DNA of 64,000 nt. It comes from Actinomadura sp. WMMA1423. Its GTDB lineage: Bacteria > Actinomycetota > Actinomycetes > Streptosporangiales > Streptosporangiaceae. A program made the position numbers and the translations under genes. The notes beneath the pieces were generated by a model. It saw nothing but the letters and a program-made list of their open reading frames with translations. It searched no databases and had not been told where the DNA came from. This document shows, piece after piece, positions 52,067-59,958 of the stretch. The stretch spans positions 372,001-436,000 of the forward strand of contig NZ_CP041244.1 in the NCBI RefSeq assembly GCF_006547145.1, in the 5' to 3' direction. Numbering within the stretch: position 1 is the first letter of the stretch; every line of letters starts with the position of its first letter.

Positions 52067-52667
52067 CCATCGACATCGACGCCCCCGCCGTGCCCGGCGC
52101 CGAGGTGGGCGAACGCGTCGTCCTCACGTCACCCTCCGGCAGCGCCCGGCACGCCGGCGTGCTGCTCCCGCCCGTGAAGGCCGGCGAGCCGCACCGAGTC
52201 CACACCGACAAGGGCAAGGTCTTGCGCCTGGACGGCAGATGGCTTGCCGCCCCGGAGCGGTCGGCCGCCGAGCGGCGCAAGGACCGCCGCGTCCAGTACT
52301 GCGCCCAGGGCAGGCCGGTCTACCGGGCCGAGGATCTCCCCTCGCTTCAGCTCGCAACTATGACGATGCTGAGGACGCAGCTCCGCCGCCGACCCACCGA
52401 GGGGCAAAAGCCGATCGCGTCGTACAAGGCCTACGGCGGCAAGCTGTATGCGCCGCTGTACGCGGTGGCCGACACCGAGCGGATGCCGCCGCTGCCACCC
52501 GCAAGGCAGGCCGCGTGGGACCAGGCCCGCTCGCCCAGCGGTTCGGGCACGTCTGGCAGACCTACCACGGCACCGCGATCATCACCGGCCCGGAAATGCC
52601 GTCCGGTCTGGCCGACCTGAGCCAGGAGCAGGTGGCCCTGCTCCTGGACCTGATGGCCCGCGCCTAG
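52063..52667 (+). pseudogene. Hypothetical protein gene with a frameshift near its 3' end
   Basis: ATG 52063 overlaps the previous stop (ATGA). The first frame encodes ~155 residues: a strand-rich part (GERVVLTSPSGSARHAGVLLPPVKAGEPHRVHT) and a helical part ending PARQAAWDQA. From about 52530 the sensible reading passes to another frame, LAQRFGHVWQTYHGTAIITGP and LSQEQVALLLDLMARA, ending 52667. If the original frame were used, the tail would be Ser/Pro-rich junk ending 52620. One base is missing or extra; a sequencing error is possible. Confidence 0.55.
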
Positions 52668-52680
52668 CCCCCTTCAAGCT

Positions 52681-52725
52681 CCCTGACGGGTGGTGCCTGC
52701 CGACGACACGCACCACCCGTCAGGG
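52681..52725. terminator. Terminator of the zinc-ribbon operon
   Basis: Perfect 15-bp stem (CCCTGACGGGTGGTG and its complement) with a 15-base loop, 14 bases after the last stop codon of the operon. Confidence 0.75.
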
Positions 52726-52741
52726 CTCATTAGAAGAGTCC

Positions 52742-53690
52742 ATGGTCCACCGCGACCATCGGGGGCGGGTGATCGCGCGCCCCAGCGGCAACACGATGTT
52801 CGATGTGCCCCCGACCACCCCCGACTACCGGGCTGAGCCTCGCCAGCTACGACACGATCCTCTACAGCATCTCCGGCGGCAAGGACGGCCAGGCAGCCCT
52901 TCACGCCACCGTCAAGGCCACCGAGCAAGCCGGCGTACTGGACGGGTGGAGACGGTGTTCGCCGACCTCGGCGAAGCCGACGAGGGGCCCGGCACCTGGG
53001 AGCTGGCCGCCGAGCAGGCGGCCCACTACGGGCCCCCACCACGTGGTCTACCGCAAGGTCACCGACACCCAAGGGAACGCACAGCAGCAGGGCCTCCTGG
53101 AGTACATCGGCTCCCGCTGGCAACAGCAGTGGCCGCTCCCCAACCAGCCCTACTGCCGATCGGAGATGAAACGCGACCCGATCGCCAAGCTCAAAACCCA
53201 GATCGCCGCCGCCCACCGCGCGGCCGGGATCACCGACCGACCCGCCAGGATCCTCGAGGTCATGGGGATCCGGGCACAGGAGTCCACCCCTCGCAGCAAA
53301 CAGAAACCCTTCTCTGCCCGCCTCGCCGACAGCAATAGCAGACGCCACGTCGACGTGTGGCTGCCCATCCACCACCTCACCGAAGAACAGACGTGGGCGG
53401 TAGTCGACGAGGCCGACACCCGGTGACACTGGATCTACCTGTTCCTTGCTCGCCTGTCGTGCCGGTTCTGCATCGTCGCACCGCACGAGCAGCTCATCCA
53501 GGCAGCGCGCCTTGACCCGCAGGGTGCTCGGCAACGCGCCCGCCTGGCCGAGCGCATGGGGCACGACTTCAAGCACGGGCTGAATCTCTGGGACGTGATC
53601 GCCGAGGCCGAAGCACTCGGCCCGGTCGACACCAGCCGCCTTGCGCTCGCAGAAGTGGCGGCCCTGGAGAGCATGCACGCGCTGGGGCCC
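52742..53690 (+). pseudogene. PAPS-reductase/ATP-pyrophosphatase-like gene, multiply frameshifted
   Basis: Fragments in two alternating frames together match a PP-loop protein: MVHRDHRGRVIARPSGNTMFDVPPTT, then SYDTILYSISGGKDGQAALHATV (the PP-loop, normally SGGKDS), then VETVFADLGEADEGPGTWELAAEQ, then YCRSEMKRDPIAK and ILEVMGIRAQES. An in-frame TGA at 53424 separates RRHVDVWLPIHHLTEEQTW from LSCRFCIVAP, the Cys-rich tail. At least three shifts plus a stop are needed. Related intact genes are common on actinomycete phages and mobile elements, some in DNA modification. End position is approximate. Confidence 0.7.
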
Positions 53691-53940
53691 CGAGTTGACC
53701 ATCGCGCTGGAGATTCCTGGGCTCGCCATTCCGGTGGTCCCTGCCGGGACGGGACCGGCAGCTGGGACGTCTGGTGGGTCATCACTTACGGGCTCGGCGT
53801 CTCAGCAGTGGTCCGGTGTCAGCCGCCAGTGTCCGCGTCGCTCGTTAAGCCGACAGCCTGTTCAGGGATCCCCGAAGAAACATCGTAGATATGCAGCTGG
53901 TTCTCCGCCGTCACGACTCGCCAGCAGGAAACGGGGCCCC

Positions 53941-54894
53941 TCATGGGGCCTGTACTGGGGGTGGTGGGAGTTGGGTGTGCAGGTGGTGGGTGAGGGTGTT
54001 GCCAAGGGCGGGGAGGGTGGCGTCGGTGGTGTCGATGCCGAGGTGTTCGGAGAGGGTGCGGGTATGCAGGCGGGCGGTGGCTTCGAGGAGGCGGGCGTAG
54101 ATGTCGGTGGTGGTGCGGGTGCGGCGCCAGGCGGTCAGGGCGGTTCCGGCGGCGATGAGGGCGGCGGGCCACCACCACCAGGTGAGGGGGGCGTACAGGA
54201 GGGCCCAGCCGGTCAGAGTGGTGGCGGTGGTAAGAGCTTGGCGGGCGGTGGTGATTTCGGTGCGGGTGGTATCGGGCAGGTGCAGCCACAGAGACGGCCA
54301 CACCGTCGGCAGGTCAAGGTTGAGGTCGCGGCGTAGCCGGAGGGTAACGGCGTGGATGCGGTCGCCGGTCCAGGTGGGCCGCTCAGGTTCTTCCAGGGCG
54401 ATGCGGGTGAGGGCCCGGTAAGCGGCGTGCCGTTGTTCACGCTGGTTCGGATTGGGCTGGGTCCCGGCCTGGTGGGCTTGTCTGGCCTGGTCATATAGGC
54501 GGTGGTAGTCACTGTGGGCGCTATTCCAGTCATTGCGTCGGCTGGTGACCCTTTTTTCGGCCAGGCCGCGTAGCGGCCGCCACCAAGCCTGCCAGCCGGC
54601 CGCCAGCGCGAGGCGTTCGGTGACCGACCCGAGTGCTTGGGCGGCCAGCCCGACGGCTGCTGATGCGGCCAGGACGCCTGCCACCAGAACGACCTGCCCG
54701 CCGACGGTGGTGGCGGGCGGGGTTTTGGCCCAGGTGGTGAGGATGGTGATTAGCCGGTGCAGGTCCCCGGCATGGGCCCACCCCAGGGTGTAGGCGGTGG
54801 TGGCGACAGCCAGGTACAGGGCACCGGGCAGCACCAGAAGCGACAACCATCGTTCGGCGAGTTTCTTGCCGAGCTCGTTAAGGAACCCGCTCAT
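53941..54894 (-). CDS. Membrane protein of the CHAT module
   Basis: A 317-residue protein I do not recognise. Two N-terminal helices (LSLLVLPGALYLAVATTAYTLGW and VVLVAGVLAASAAVGLAAQALG), a cytosolic helical stretch of ~125 residues with charged repeats (NDWNSAHSDYHRLYDQARQAH), then a Trp-rich hairpin of two helices (LLYAPLTWWWWPAALIAAGTALTAW) and a helical, Pro-ending tail. Its ATG follows the upstream gene's stop by 3 bases (TGATAGATG), so the two are coupled. Next to a CHAT protease it could be the membrane-acting partner; that is inference. Confidence 0.65.
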   Translation of the reverse strand: MSGFLNELGKKLAERWLSLLVLPGALYLAVATTAYTLGWAHAGDLHRLITILTTWAKTPPATTVGGQVVLVAGVLAASAAVGLAAQALGSVTERLALAAGWQAWWRPLRGLAEKRVTSRRNDWNSAHSDYHRLYDQARQAHQAGTQPNPNQREQRHAAYRALTRIALEEPERPTWTGDRIHAVTLRLRRDLNLDLPTVWPSLWLHLPDTTRTEITTARQALTTATTLTGWALLYAPLTWWWWPAALIAAGTALTAWRRTRTTTDIYARLLEATARLHTRTLSEHLGIDTTDATLPALGNTLTHHLHTQLPPPPVQAP

Positions 54895-54897
54895 CTA

Positions 54898-55323
54898 TCA
54901 GAGGGTTTTCTGGCGGAGCTCCCGGCCGGTGATGGCGCACACCAGCGGGAAGACGGTGGTGTTGTCGGGAGTGCGGCCCGAGCAACGGCCCAGTGGGCAC
55001 GGGTAGACAGGTTCGAACGGTGTTCCATCGTGGGTTCCGGCCAGGTTCACCCCTCGGTGACCGGATCGTACCTGTCCCCACAGGCCGAGCGGGTCGCCTA
55101 CGTCCAGCAGGGCAGTGTGCAGATCTTCCAACGGTTCGGCCAGGTTGGCTCCCGCGGTGAACGCTTCCAGGACCAGCCGCAACGGTTCCGGGTCCCCATC
55201 CCCCTGCTGGTCGGGGTGGCCGCCGCGGCCCAGATCCTGACGGAGGGTCTCCAGCCGCTCGCACACCCACGCCATGGCGTCGGCGACCGGGTGGGCCGGT
55301 CGTGGTGGTTGTTGTTGGGGCAC
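54898..55323 (-). CDS. Small Cys-rich protein of the CHAT module
   Basis: A 141-residue protein. A helical N-terminal part (AMAWVCERLETLRQDLGRGG, PLRLVLEAFTAGANLAEPLEDLHTALLDVGD) is followed by a small Cys motif: VYPCPLGRCSG ... PLVCAITGREL, with spacing like a zinc ribbon. GTG 55323 has GGGAGAT just upstream; earlier in-frame starts lack one. I know similar C-termini in small proteins encoded beside CHAT or TIR genes in streptomycetes, but have no family name. It is divergent from the CHAT gene across 180 bases. Confidence 0.6.
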   Translation of the reverse strand: MPQQQPPRPAHPVADAMAWVCERLETLRQDLGRGGHPDQQGDGDPEPLRLVLEAFTAGANLAEPLEDLHTALLDVGDPLGLWGQVRSGHRGVNLAGTHDGTPFEPVYPCPLGRCSGRTPDNTTVFPLVCAITGRELRQKTL

Positions 55324-55503
55324 CCGATCTCCCTTGCACGCCGGTGCTGTTGGCCGAAGCCGCCCGAGGCAAAGGCCGCACCAGAGGGACGCCGAGGCCT
55401 GCGGGTGGGACAGGGCGACCATACCGGCAGAACACTCGCCAGGCCGCCGGATGTCACACTAACCTCACTATCGGTTCCGGGGGGCGGGGGAGAACGCTTG
55501 CCG

Positions 55504-58500
55504 ATGGGGACACGGGAACAACTCTTACAAGCTGTACGGGCACGCTTGGGACGGGCTGAAGCCGCACGAGATCTGGCGCCGGTGTTGGAGGACGCGGCGC
55601 TCACCGAGGCGCAGCAGCTCACCGCGACCCTCAACGACGACGAAGTCGACCTGGAGGCTTCGTACCTGCTTGGCTGGCTGCACTGGTATCGGTACCAGGC
55701 GCTCCCCGAGGGGCGTGACCGCGAGGACTTTGAGAGCGCGGTCGCCAGGTTCACCCAATGCTTCATCCACGGAACCAGTGGCCTGCCCGAACTGCTGCTG
55801 CCCTACCTGGTCGGCCAAGTCGCCCTCACCGCCATGCGGCTGCACGAGCGGGCGCTGGGCTCGTCCGACCAGGACATGTTGACGGGCGCCGTGCAGCTGT
55901 GGCAGCGCATCCTGGGCGCCACCCCCACCGACCACGAAGACCACGCCGCATACCTGAGCAACTTAGGGGACGCGCTGCGAACCCGGTTCGAGCGCACTGG
56001 AGCCCAAGCCGACCTGGAAAGGGCAGTCGCTGCCGGGCACCAGGCGATACAGGCCACCCCCGACGACCACCCCAACCGCGCCACGATTCTGAACAACCTG
56101 GGGATCGCACTACAGGCCCGGTTCGAGCGGACCGGAGAGCAGGCCGACCTGGACCAGGCAATCACCACCGTAAGTCAGGCGATACAGGCCACCCCAAACG
56201 ACCACCCCAACCGCGCCAAGTACCTGAACAACCTGGGGAACGCACTGCGGGCCCGGTTCAAACGAACCGGAGATCAGGCCGACCTGGACCAGGCAATCAT
56301 CGTGGGGCAGCAGGCGGTACAGGCCACCCCCACCGACCACCCCACCCGCGCCACGATTCTGAACAACCTGGGGATCGCACTACAGGCCCGGTTCGAGCGC
56401 ACCGGAGAGCAGGCCGACCTGGACCAGGCAATCACCACCGTAAGTCAGGCGATACAGGCCACCCCCGACGACCACCCCGACCGCGCCGCGTACCTGAGCA
56501 ACTTGGGGGGCGACTTGCGGGCCCGGTTCGAGCGGACCGGAGATCAGGCCGACCTGGACCAGGCAATCATCGTGGGGTGGCAGGCAGTACAGGGCGCCCG
56601 CGCCGACCACCCCGACCGCGCCGCGTACCTGAGCAACCTGGGGATCGCGCTGCAGGCCCGGTTCGAGCGCACCGGAGCCCAAGCCGACCTGGACCAGGCA
56701 ATCATCGTGGGGCAGCAGGCGGTACAGGCCACCTCCACCGACCACCCCTACTATGCAGGACACCTGAGCAACCTGGGGAACGCGCTGCAGGCCCGGTTCG
56801 AGCGCACCGGAGCCCAAGCCGACCTGGACCAGGCAATCACCACCGTAAGTCAGGCGATACAGGCCACCCCCGACGACCACCCCAACCGCGCCGCGTACCT
56901 GAGCAACCTGGGGAGCGACTTGCGGGCCCGGTTCGAGCGGACCGGAGATCAGGCCGACCTGGACCAGGCAATCATCGTGGGGCAGCAGGCGGTACAAGCC
57001 ACCCCCACCGACCACCCCAACCGCGCAGGACGCCTGAGCAACCTGGGGAACGCGCTGCGCACCCGGTTCGAGCGCACCGGAGCCCAAGCCGACCTGGACC
57101 AGGCAATCATCGTGGGGCAGCAGGCGGTACAGGCCACCCCCACCGACCACCCCAACCGCGCAGGACACCTGACCAACCTGGGGAACGCGCTGCGCACCCG
57201 GTTCGAGCGCACCGGAGCCCAGGCCGATAGAGATAGGGCCGTAGCCGCCTATGCGGAAGCGGCAGAAGTCGGCTCGGCCGCTCCGTCCGCCCGGATCCAC
57301 GCAGGGCGTGCGGCGGCGTCCTTGATCGCTGACATGCAGCCGGGTCGTGCGGCCGACCTGTTAGAGGGGGCGGTGCGGCTGCTGCCCGAGATCACCCCGC
57401 GGCAACTGGAACGCAGCGACCAGCAGCACGCGATCAGTGCCTTCCCCGGTCTGGGTTCAAAAGCGGCCGCGTTGGTGTTGGCCGACACCAGCGCACCTGC
57501 CGATCGGCGGGCAGTACGAGCACTGCAGCTACTGGAAGCCGCCCGGGCGGTGCTGCTCAGTCAGGCGCTGCACACCCGCAGCGACCTGACCGATCTACGC
57601 GACCAGTACCCGGGCCTGGCCGCCCGGTTCGTCGAACTACGTGACCTGCTGGACCGCCCCTCCGACACCGTGGTCCCCAACGGCACCGTGTTAGAAGGCG
57701 CCGGTTTCGGCCCAGGTCCGGCCACGACGCAGACGCACGACCGCCACCGCCTGGCCAGAGAATTCACCGACCTGCTGGCCCGCATCCGTGCCCTGAAGGG
57801 GTTCGCCTCCTTCGCTCAGCCCCCTGCCGCCCAGGACCTGCTGGACCAAGCAACCGGCGGGCCGGTGGTGGTGTTCAACATCAGCTCCCACCGCAGCGAC
57901 GCCCTACTCCTCACCACCAGCGGCATCACCGCCCTGCAGTTACCCGGCTTGGACCAGGCCACGGTGATCGACCAAGTCAACACCTTCCACCAGGCCCTTA
58001 CCGCCACCACCGACCCAGACGCGGACCGGATCGGCGCCCAAGCCACCATCAGGAACACCCTGGGCTGGTTGTGGGACAACGCCACCGAACCTGTCCTGCA
58101 CGCACTCGGTCACTACCACCCGCCCGCCCCGGGCACGGTGTGGCCCCGGGTGTGGTGGGCGCCCGGCGGGCTGCTTGGCTTGCTGCCCGTGCACGCCGCT
58201 GGCCACTACACCCGAACCCCCGACATCGCCCACCGCACCGTGATGGACCGGGTCGTCTCCTCCTACACGCCCACCATCGGCGCCCTAGCCCACGCCCGCC
58301 GGCACACCACCACCCCCGGCCCCCACGATCGGTCGCTGATCGTCGCGATGCCCACCACCCCAGGCATCAGAGGCCGACTGGACAACGTGCCCGCCGAAGC
58401 CGCCATGCTGCAGACCCGCCTGCCCCGTCCGGATCTACTGGCCGAGCCCGACCCCTCCGGCACCGCAACGACGCATGCACCACCGATCCCGACCAAGACC

Positions 58501-58968
58501 GCCGTCCTCGCCCGCCTGGACCACTGTCGGATCGCGCATTTCGCCTGCCACGGGTCCACTCACCCCACCGACCCCTCCGCCAGCCGGCTGCTGCTGCACG
58601 ACCACCGCGTAGACCCCTTCACCGTCGCCGCCCTGGCCCCCCTCGCCCTGGACCACGCCCACCTGGCCTACCTGTCAGCCTGCAGCACGGCTTTCACGGC
58701 CGACACTCGGCTGCTGGATGAGGCCATCCACTTGGCCTCAGCGTTCCAGCTCGCCGGATTCCCCCACGTCATCGGCACCCTCTGGCCCATCGACGACGCC
58801 TTGGCCGTCACTATCGCTGACACCTTCTACACCACCCTGACCGGCCGTGACGGCGCCCTGAACACCAGCCGGGCAGCCCACGCCCTGCACCACGCCATAC
58901 GCACTGCACGCGCGACCTTCCCGATGACCCCATCACTGTGGGCCGCTCACATCCACGCCGGAGTCTGA
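55504..58968 (+). CDS. TPR-CHAT protease (caspase-like)
   Basis: An 1154-residue protein. Residues 1-148 are helical. Residues 149-598 are ten 45-residue TPR-type repeats with consensus LSNLGNALRARFERTG-xQADLDQAI. Helices follow to about 780. The CHAT domain (about 785-1154) has the catalytic pair His1016 (HFACHG) and Cys1060 (YLSACST), with GFPHVIGTLWPIDDALA at the end. CHAT proteases cleave partner proteins on activation, as with Csx29 and with bacterial gasdermins. ATG 55504 is used; TTG 55498 lies closer to GGGGGAG. The repeats CACTA at 55457 and 55466 stand in its promoter region. Confidence 0.85.
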   Translation: MGTREQLLQAVRARLGRAEAARDLAPVLEDAALTEAQQLTATLNDDEVDLEASYLLGWLHWYRYQALPEGRDREDFESAVARFTQCFIHGTSGLPELLLPYLVGQVALTAMRLHERALGSSDQDMLTGAVQLWQRILGATPTDHEDHAAYLSNLGDALRTRFERTGAQADLERAVAAGHQAIQATPDDHPNRATILNNLGIALQARFERTGEQADLDQAITTVSQAIQATPNDHPNRAKYLNNLGNALRARFKRTGDQADLDQAIIVGQQAVQATPTDHPTRATILNNLGIALQARFERTGEQADLDQAITTVSQAIQATPDDHPDRAAYLSNLGGDLRARFERTGDQADLDQAIIVGWQAVQGARADHPDRAAYLSNLGIALQARFERTGAQADLDQAIIVGQQAVQATSTDHPYYAGHLSNLGNALQARFERTGAQADLDQAITTVSQAIQATPDDHPNRAAYLSNLGSDLRARFERTGDQADLDQAIIVGQQAVQATPTDHPNRAGRLSNLGNALRTRFERTGAQADLDQAIIVGQQAVQATPTDHPNRAGHLTNLGNALRTRFERTGAQADRDRAVAAYAEAAEVGSAAPSARIHAGRAAASLIADMQPGRAADLLEGAVRLLPEITPRQLERSDQQHAISAFPGLGSKAAALVLADTSAPADRRAVRALQLLEAARAVLLSQALHTRSDLTDLRDQYPGLAARFVELRDLLDRPSDTVVPNGTVLEGAGFGPGPATTQTHDRHRLAREFTDLLARIRALKGFASFAQPPAAQDLLDQATGGPVVVFNISSHRSDALLLTTSGITALQLPGLDQATVIDQVNTFHQALTATTDPDADRIGAQATIRNTLGWLWDNATEPVLHALGHYHPPAPGTVWPRVWWAPGGLLGLLPVHAAGHYTRTPDIAHRTVMDRVVSSYTPTIGALAHARRHTTTPGPHDRSLIVAMPTTPGIRGRLDNVPAEAAMLQTRLPRPDLLAEPDPSGTATTHAPPIPTKTAVLARLDHCRIAHFACHGSTHPTDPSASRLLLHDHRVDPFTVAALAPLALDHAHLAYLSACSTAFTADTRLLDEAIHLASAFQLAGFPHVIGTLWPIDDALAVTIADTFYTTLTGRDGALNTSRAAHALHHAIRTARATFPMTPSLWAAHIHAGV
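55948..57297 (+). repeat. Ten tandem 135-bp repeats inside the TPR-CHAT gene
   Basis: Exact 135-bp period with no frame change from 55948 (unit 1) to 57163 (unit 10). Many units are nearly the same at DNA level, including synonymous sites: two unit types alternate, one containing ATCACCACCGTAAGTCAGG and the other ATCATCGTGGGGCAGCAGG. This points to recent duplication or gene conversion, not old TPR divergence. Confidence 0.9.
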
Positions 58969-59155
58969 CGACCTGTCCGACCAGCAACCCCGGCAGCTTC
59001 CATTAGTCGGTGGCTGCTCGGCCTCGACGGCATCGCATTGGTCGAACTGGAGCGGCAGGTCAGATACGGGCAGACGCTGCGGCGCGCCTCCTGCGCGTGC
59101 CTCACGAACGGGTGATCGCGGGCACGGCGGGGAAGTCGGAAGTATTGGGCGGCAG

Positions 59156-59464
59156 CTAGGACTCGTCAGGGTCGTCCACACGCGGGGGGCGGGGCGGCGG
59201 CTCGTCGGACTCGTGCGCGCAGTACCGCAGCCATGCCTCGTAGTGGCTGTTCATGTTCCAGTCTTCGCCCAGCTGGGCGACGCCACGTGCAACGCGTTCA
59301 TAAAGCTCCCGGTCGGGCCGCAGCGTCGGCCGCCACTTCTGCAGGTGGCGGTCTGCCTTGTTCCGCCGGTGCTTTTCTGCCATGTCACCGGGGATCGTCT
59401 CACGAGCGATTGCGGGCCGTAAACGACCGGCGTAGTCTCCTTCTAGTGGTGGACTGTCCACCAC
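59156..59464 (-). CDS. Small hypothetical protein next to the palindrome
   Basis: A protein of 102 residues from GTG 59464, or 75 from ATG 59383 (MAEKHRRNKADRHLQKWRP). It is charged and helical (DRELYERVARGVAQLGEDWNMNSHYEAWLRYC) and could be a small DNA-binding or antitoxin-like protein, but I recognise no family. The longer start lies inside the 21-bp palindrome, and AAGGAG (59436-59441) does not serve either start well. The C-terminus is Pro/Asp-rich. Confidence 0.45.
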   Translation of the reverse strand: MVDSPPLEGDYAGRLRPAIARETIPGDMAEKHRRNKADRHLQKWRPTLRPDRELYERVARGVAQLGEDWNMNSHYEAWLRYCAHESDEPPPRPPRVDDPDES

Positions 59465-59465
59465 T
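59445..59465. promoter_or_regulatory. Perfect 21-bp palindrome (operator)
   Basis: Arms AGTGGTGGAC and GTCCACCACT with a single central base. It lies between the small minus-strand gene and the transfer-type operon on the plus strand. GntR-type regulators of actinomycete integrative elements bind sites of this size and character; none is in view. Confidence 0.7.
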
Positions 59466-59500
59466 CTGGCAGCCGGGGACCAGAGTCCCGGGAAACGACA

Positions 59501-59544
59501 AGGCCCTCACCGCATCAGGCCTAGGAAACCTGCGGTGAGGGCCT
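59501..59544 (+). terminator. Hairpin in the leader of the transfer-type operon
   Basis: Perfect 14-bp stem, AGGCCCTCACCGCA and its complement, with a 16-base loop. It stands between the palindrome and the first gene (59601). It may be a terminator for upstream transcripts or an attenuator within the leader. Confidence 0.6.
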
Positions 59545-59600
59545 CGACCGGCGCCTTGCGGCGTCGGCCAGGCCAAGCCTTCCGACGAAAGGCGTGACCC

Positions 59601-59846
59601 ATGGGTGAGAGTACCCGCCGAGGCGGGGCCGGCGTGCCCCCGATCCAGGCCGCCCCCGCTCCGACCCCGCTCCGGACTCCGCGGGAGTCGGGGCTCATAG
59701 TGCTGGCGTCCGGCGCGCTGGCCGTCATTGCCGTCGCCGGCATCGAGACCTACGGCATCCCGTACGTGGTCGCCGCGGCGTTGTCCGCCTCCGTCTCCTG
59801 TCTGGAGACGTGGTCGATGATCCGCAAGCCCGACCCGACCCGCTGA
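59601..59846 (+). CDS. Small membrane protein
   Basis: An 81-residue protein with a Pro/Arg N-terminus and two close hydrophobic segments (GLIVLASGALAVIAVAGIETYG and IPYVVAAALSASVSCLETW). It heads the plus-strand operon. GAAAGG lies before ATG 59601. Similar short proteins open the transfer operon in several actinomycete integrative elements, but the family is not certain. Confidence 0.6.
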   Translation: MGESTRRGGAGVPPIQAAPAPTPLRTPRESGLIVLASGALAVIAVAGIETYGIPYVVAAALSASVSCLETWSMIRKPDPTR

Positions 59847-59958
59847 TTCGCCGCCTCCAATCTGTCTCGACTGCGAGGCCACCCCGCCCTCCCCGTAGGG
59901 CCAGGGGTCGCCCCGTCGCGGTCGCCCCACTCGGCTACGACCCGACTAGGGATTCCTC

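Noticed and set aside
53690..53940. Open frames after the PAPS-reductase-like remnant
   Set aside because: They change composition abruptly, share no motif with known proteins and have no ribosome site; I see nothing supportable here.
55948..57297. Regular 135-bp repeats as a CRISPR-like array
   Set aside because: There are no spacers, the repeats are contiguous, in frame, and encode TPR helices.
58969..59155. A small gene between the CHAT gene and the next minus-strand gene
   Set aside because: No frame with a start, ribosome site and codon bias was found in this 187-base gap.
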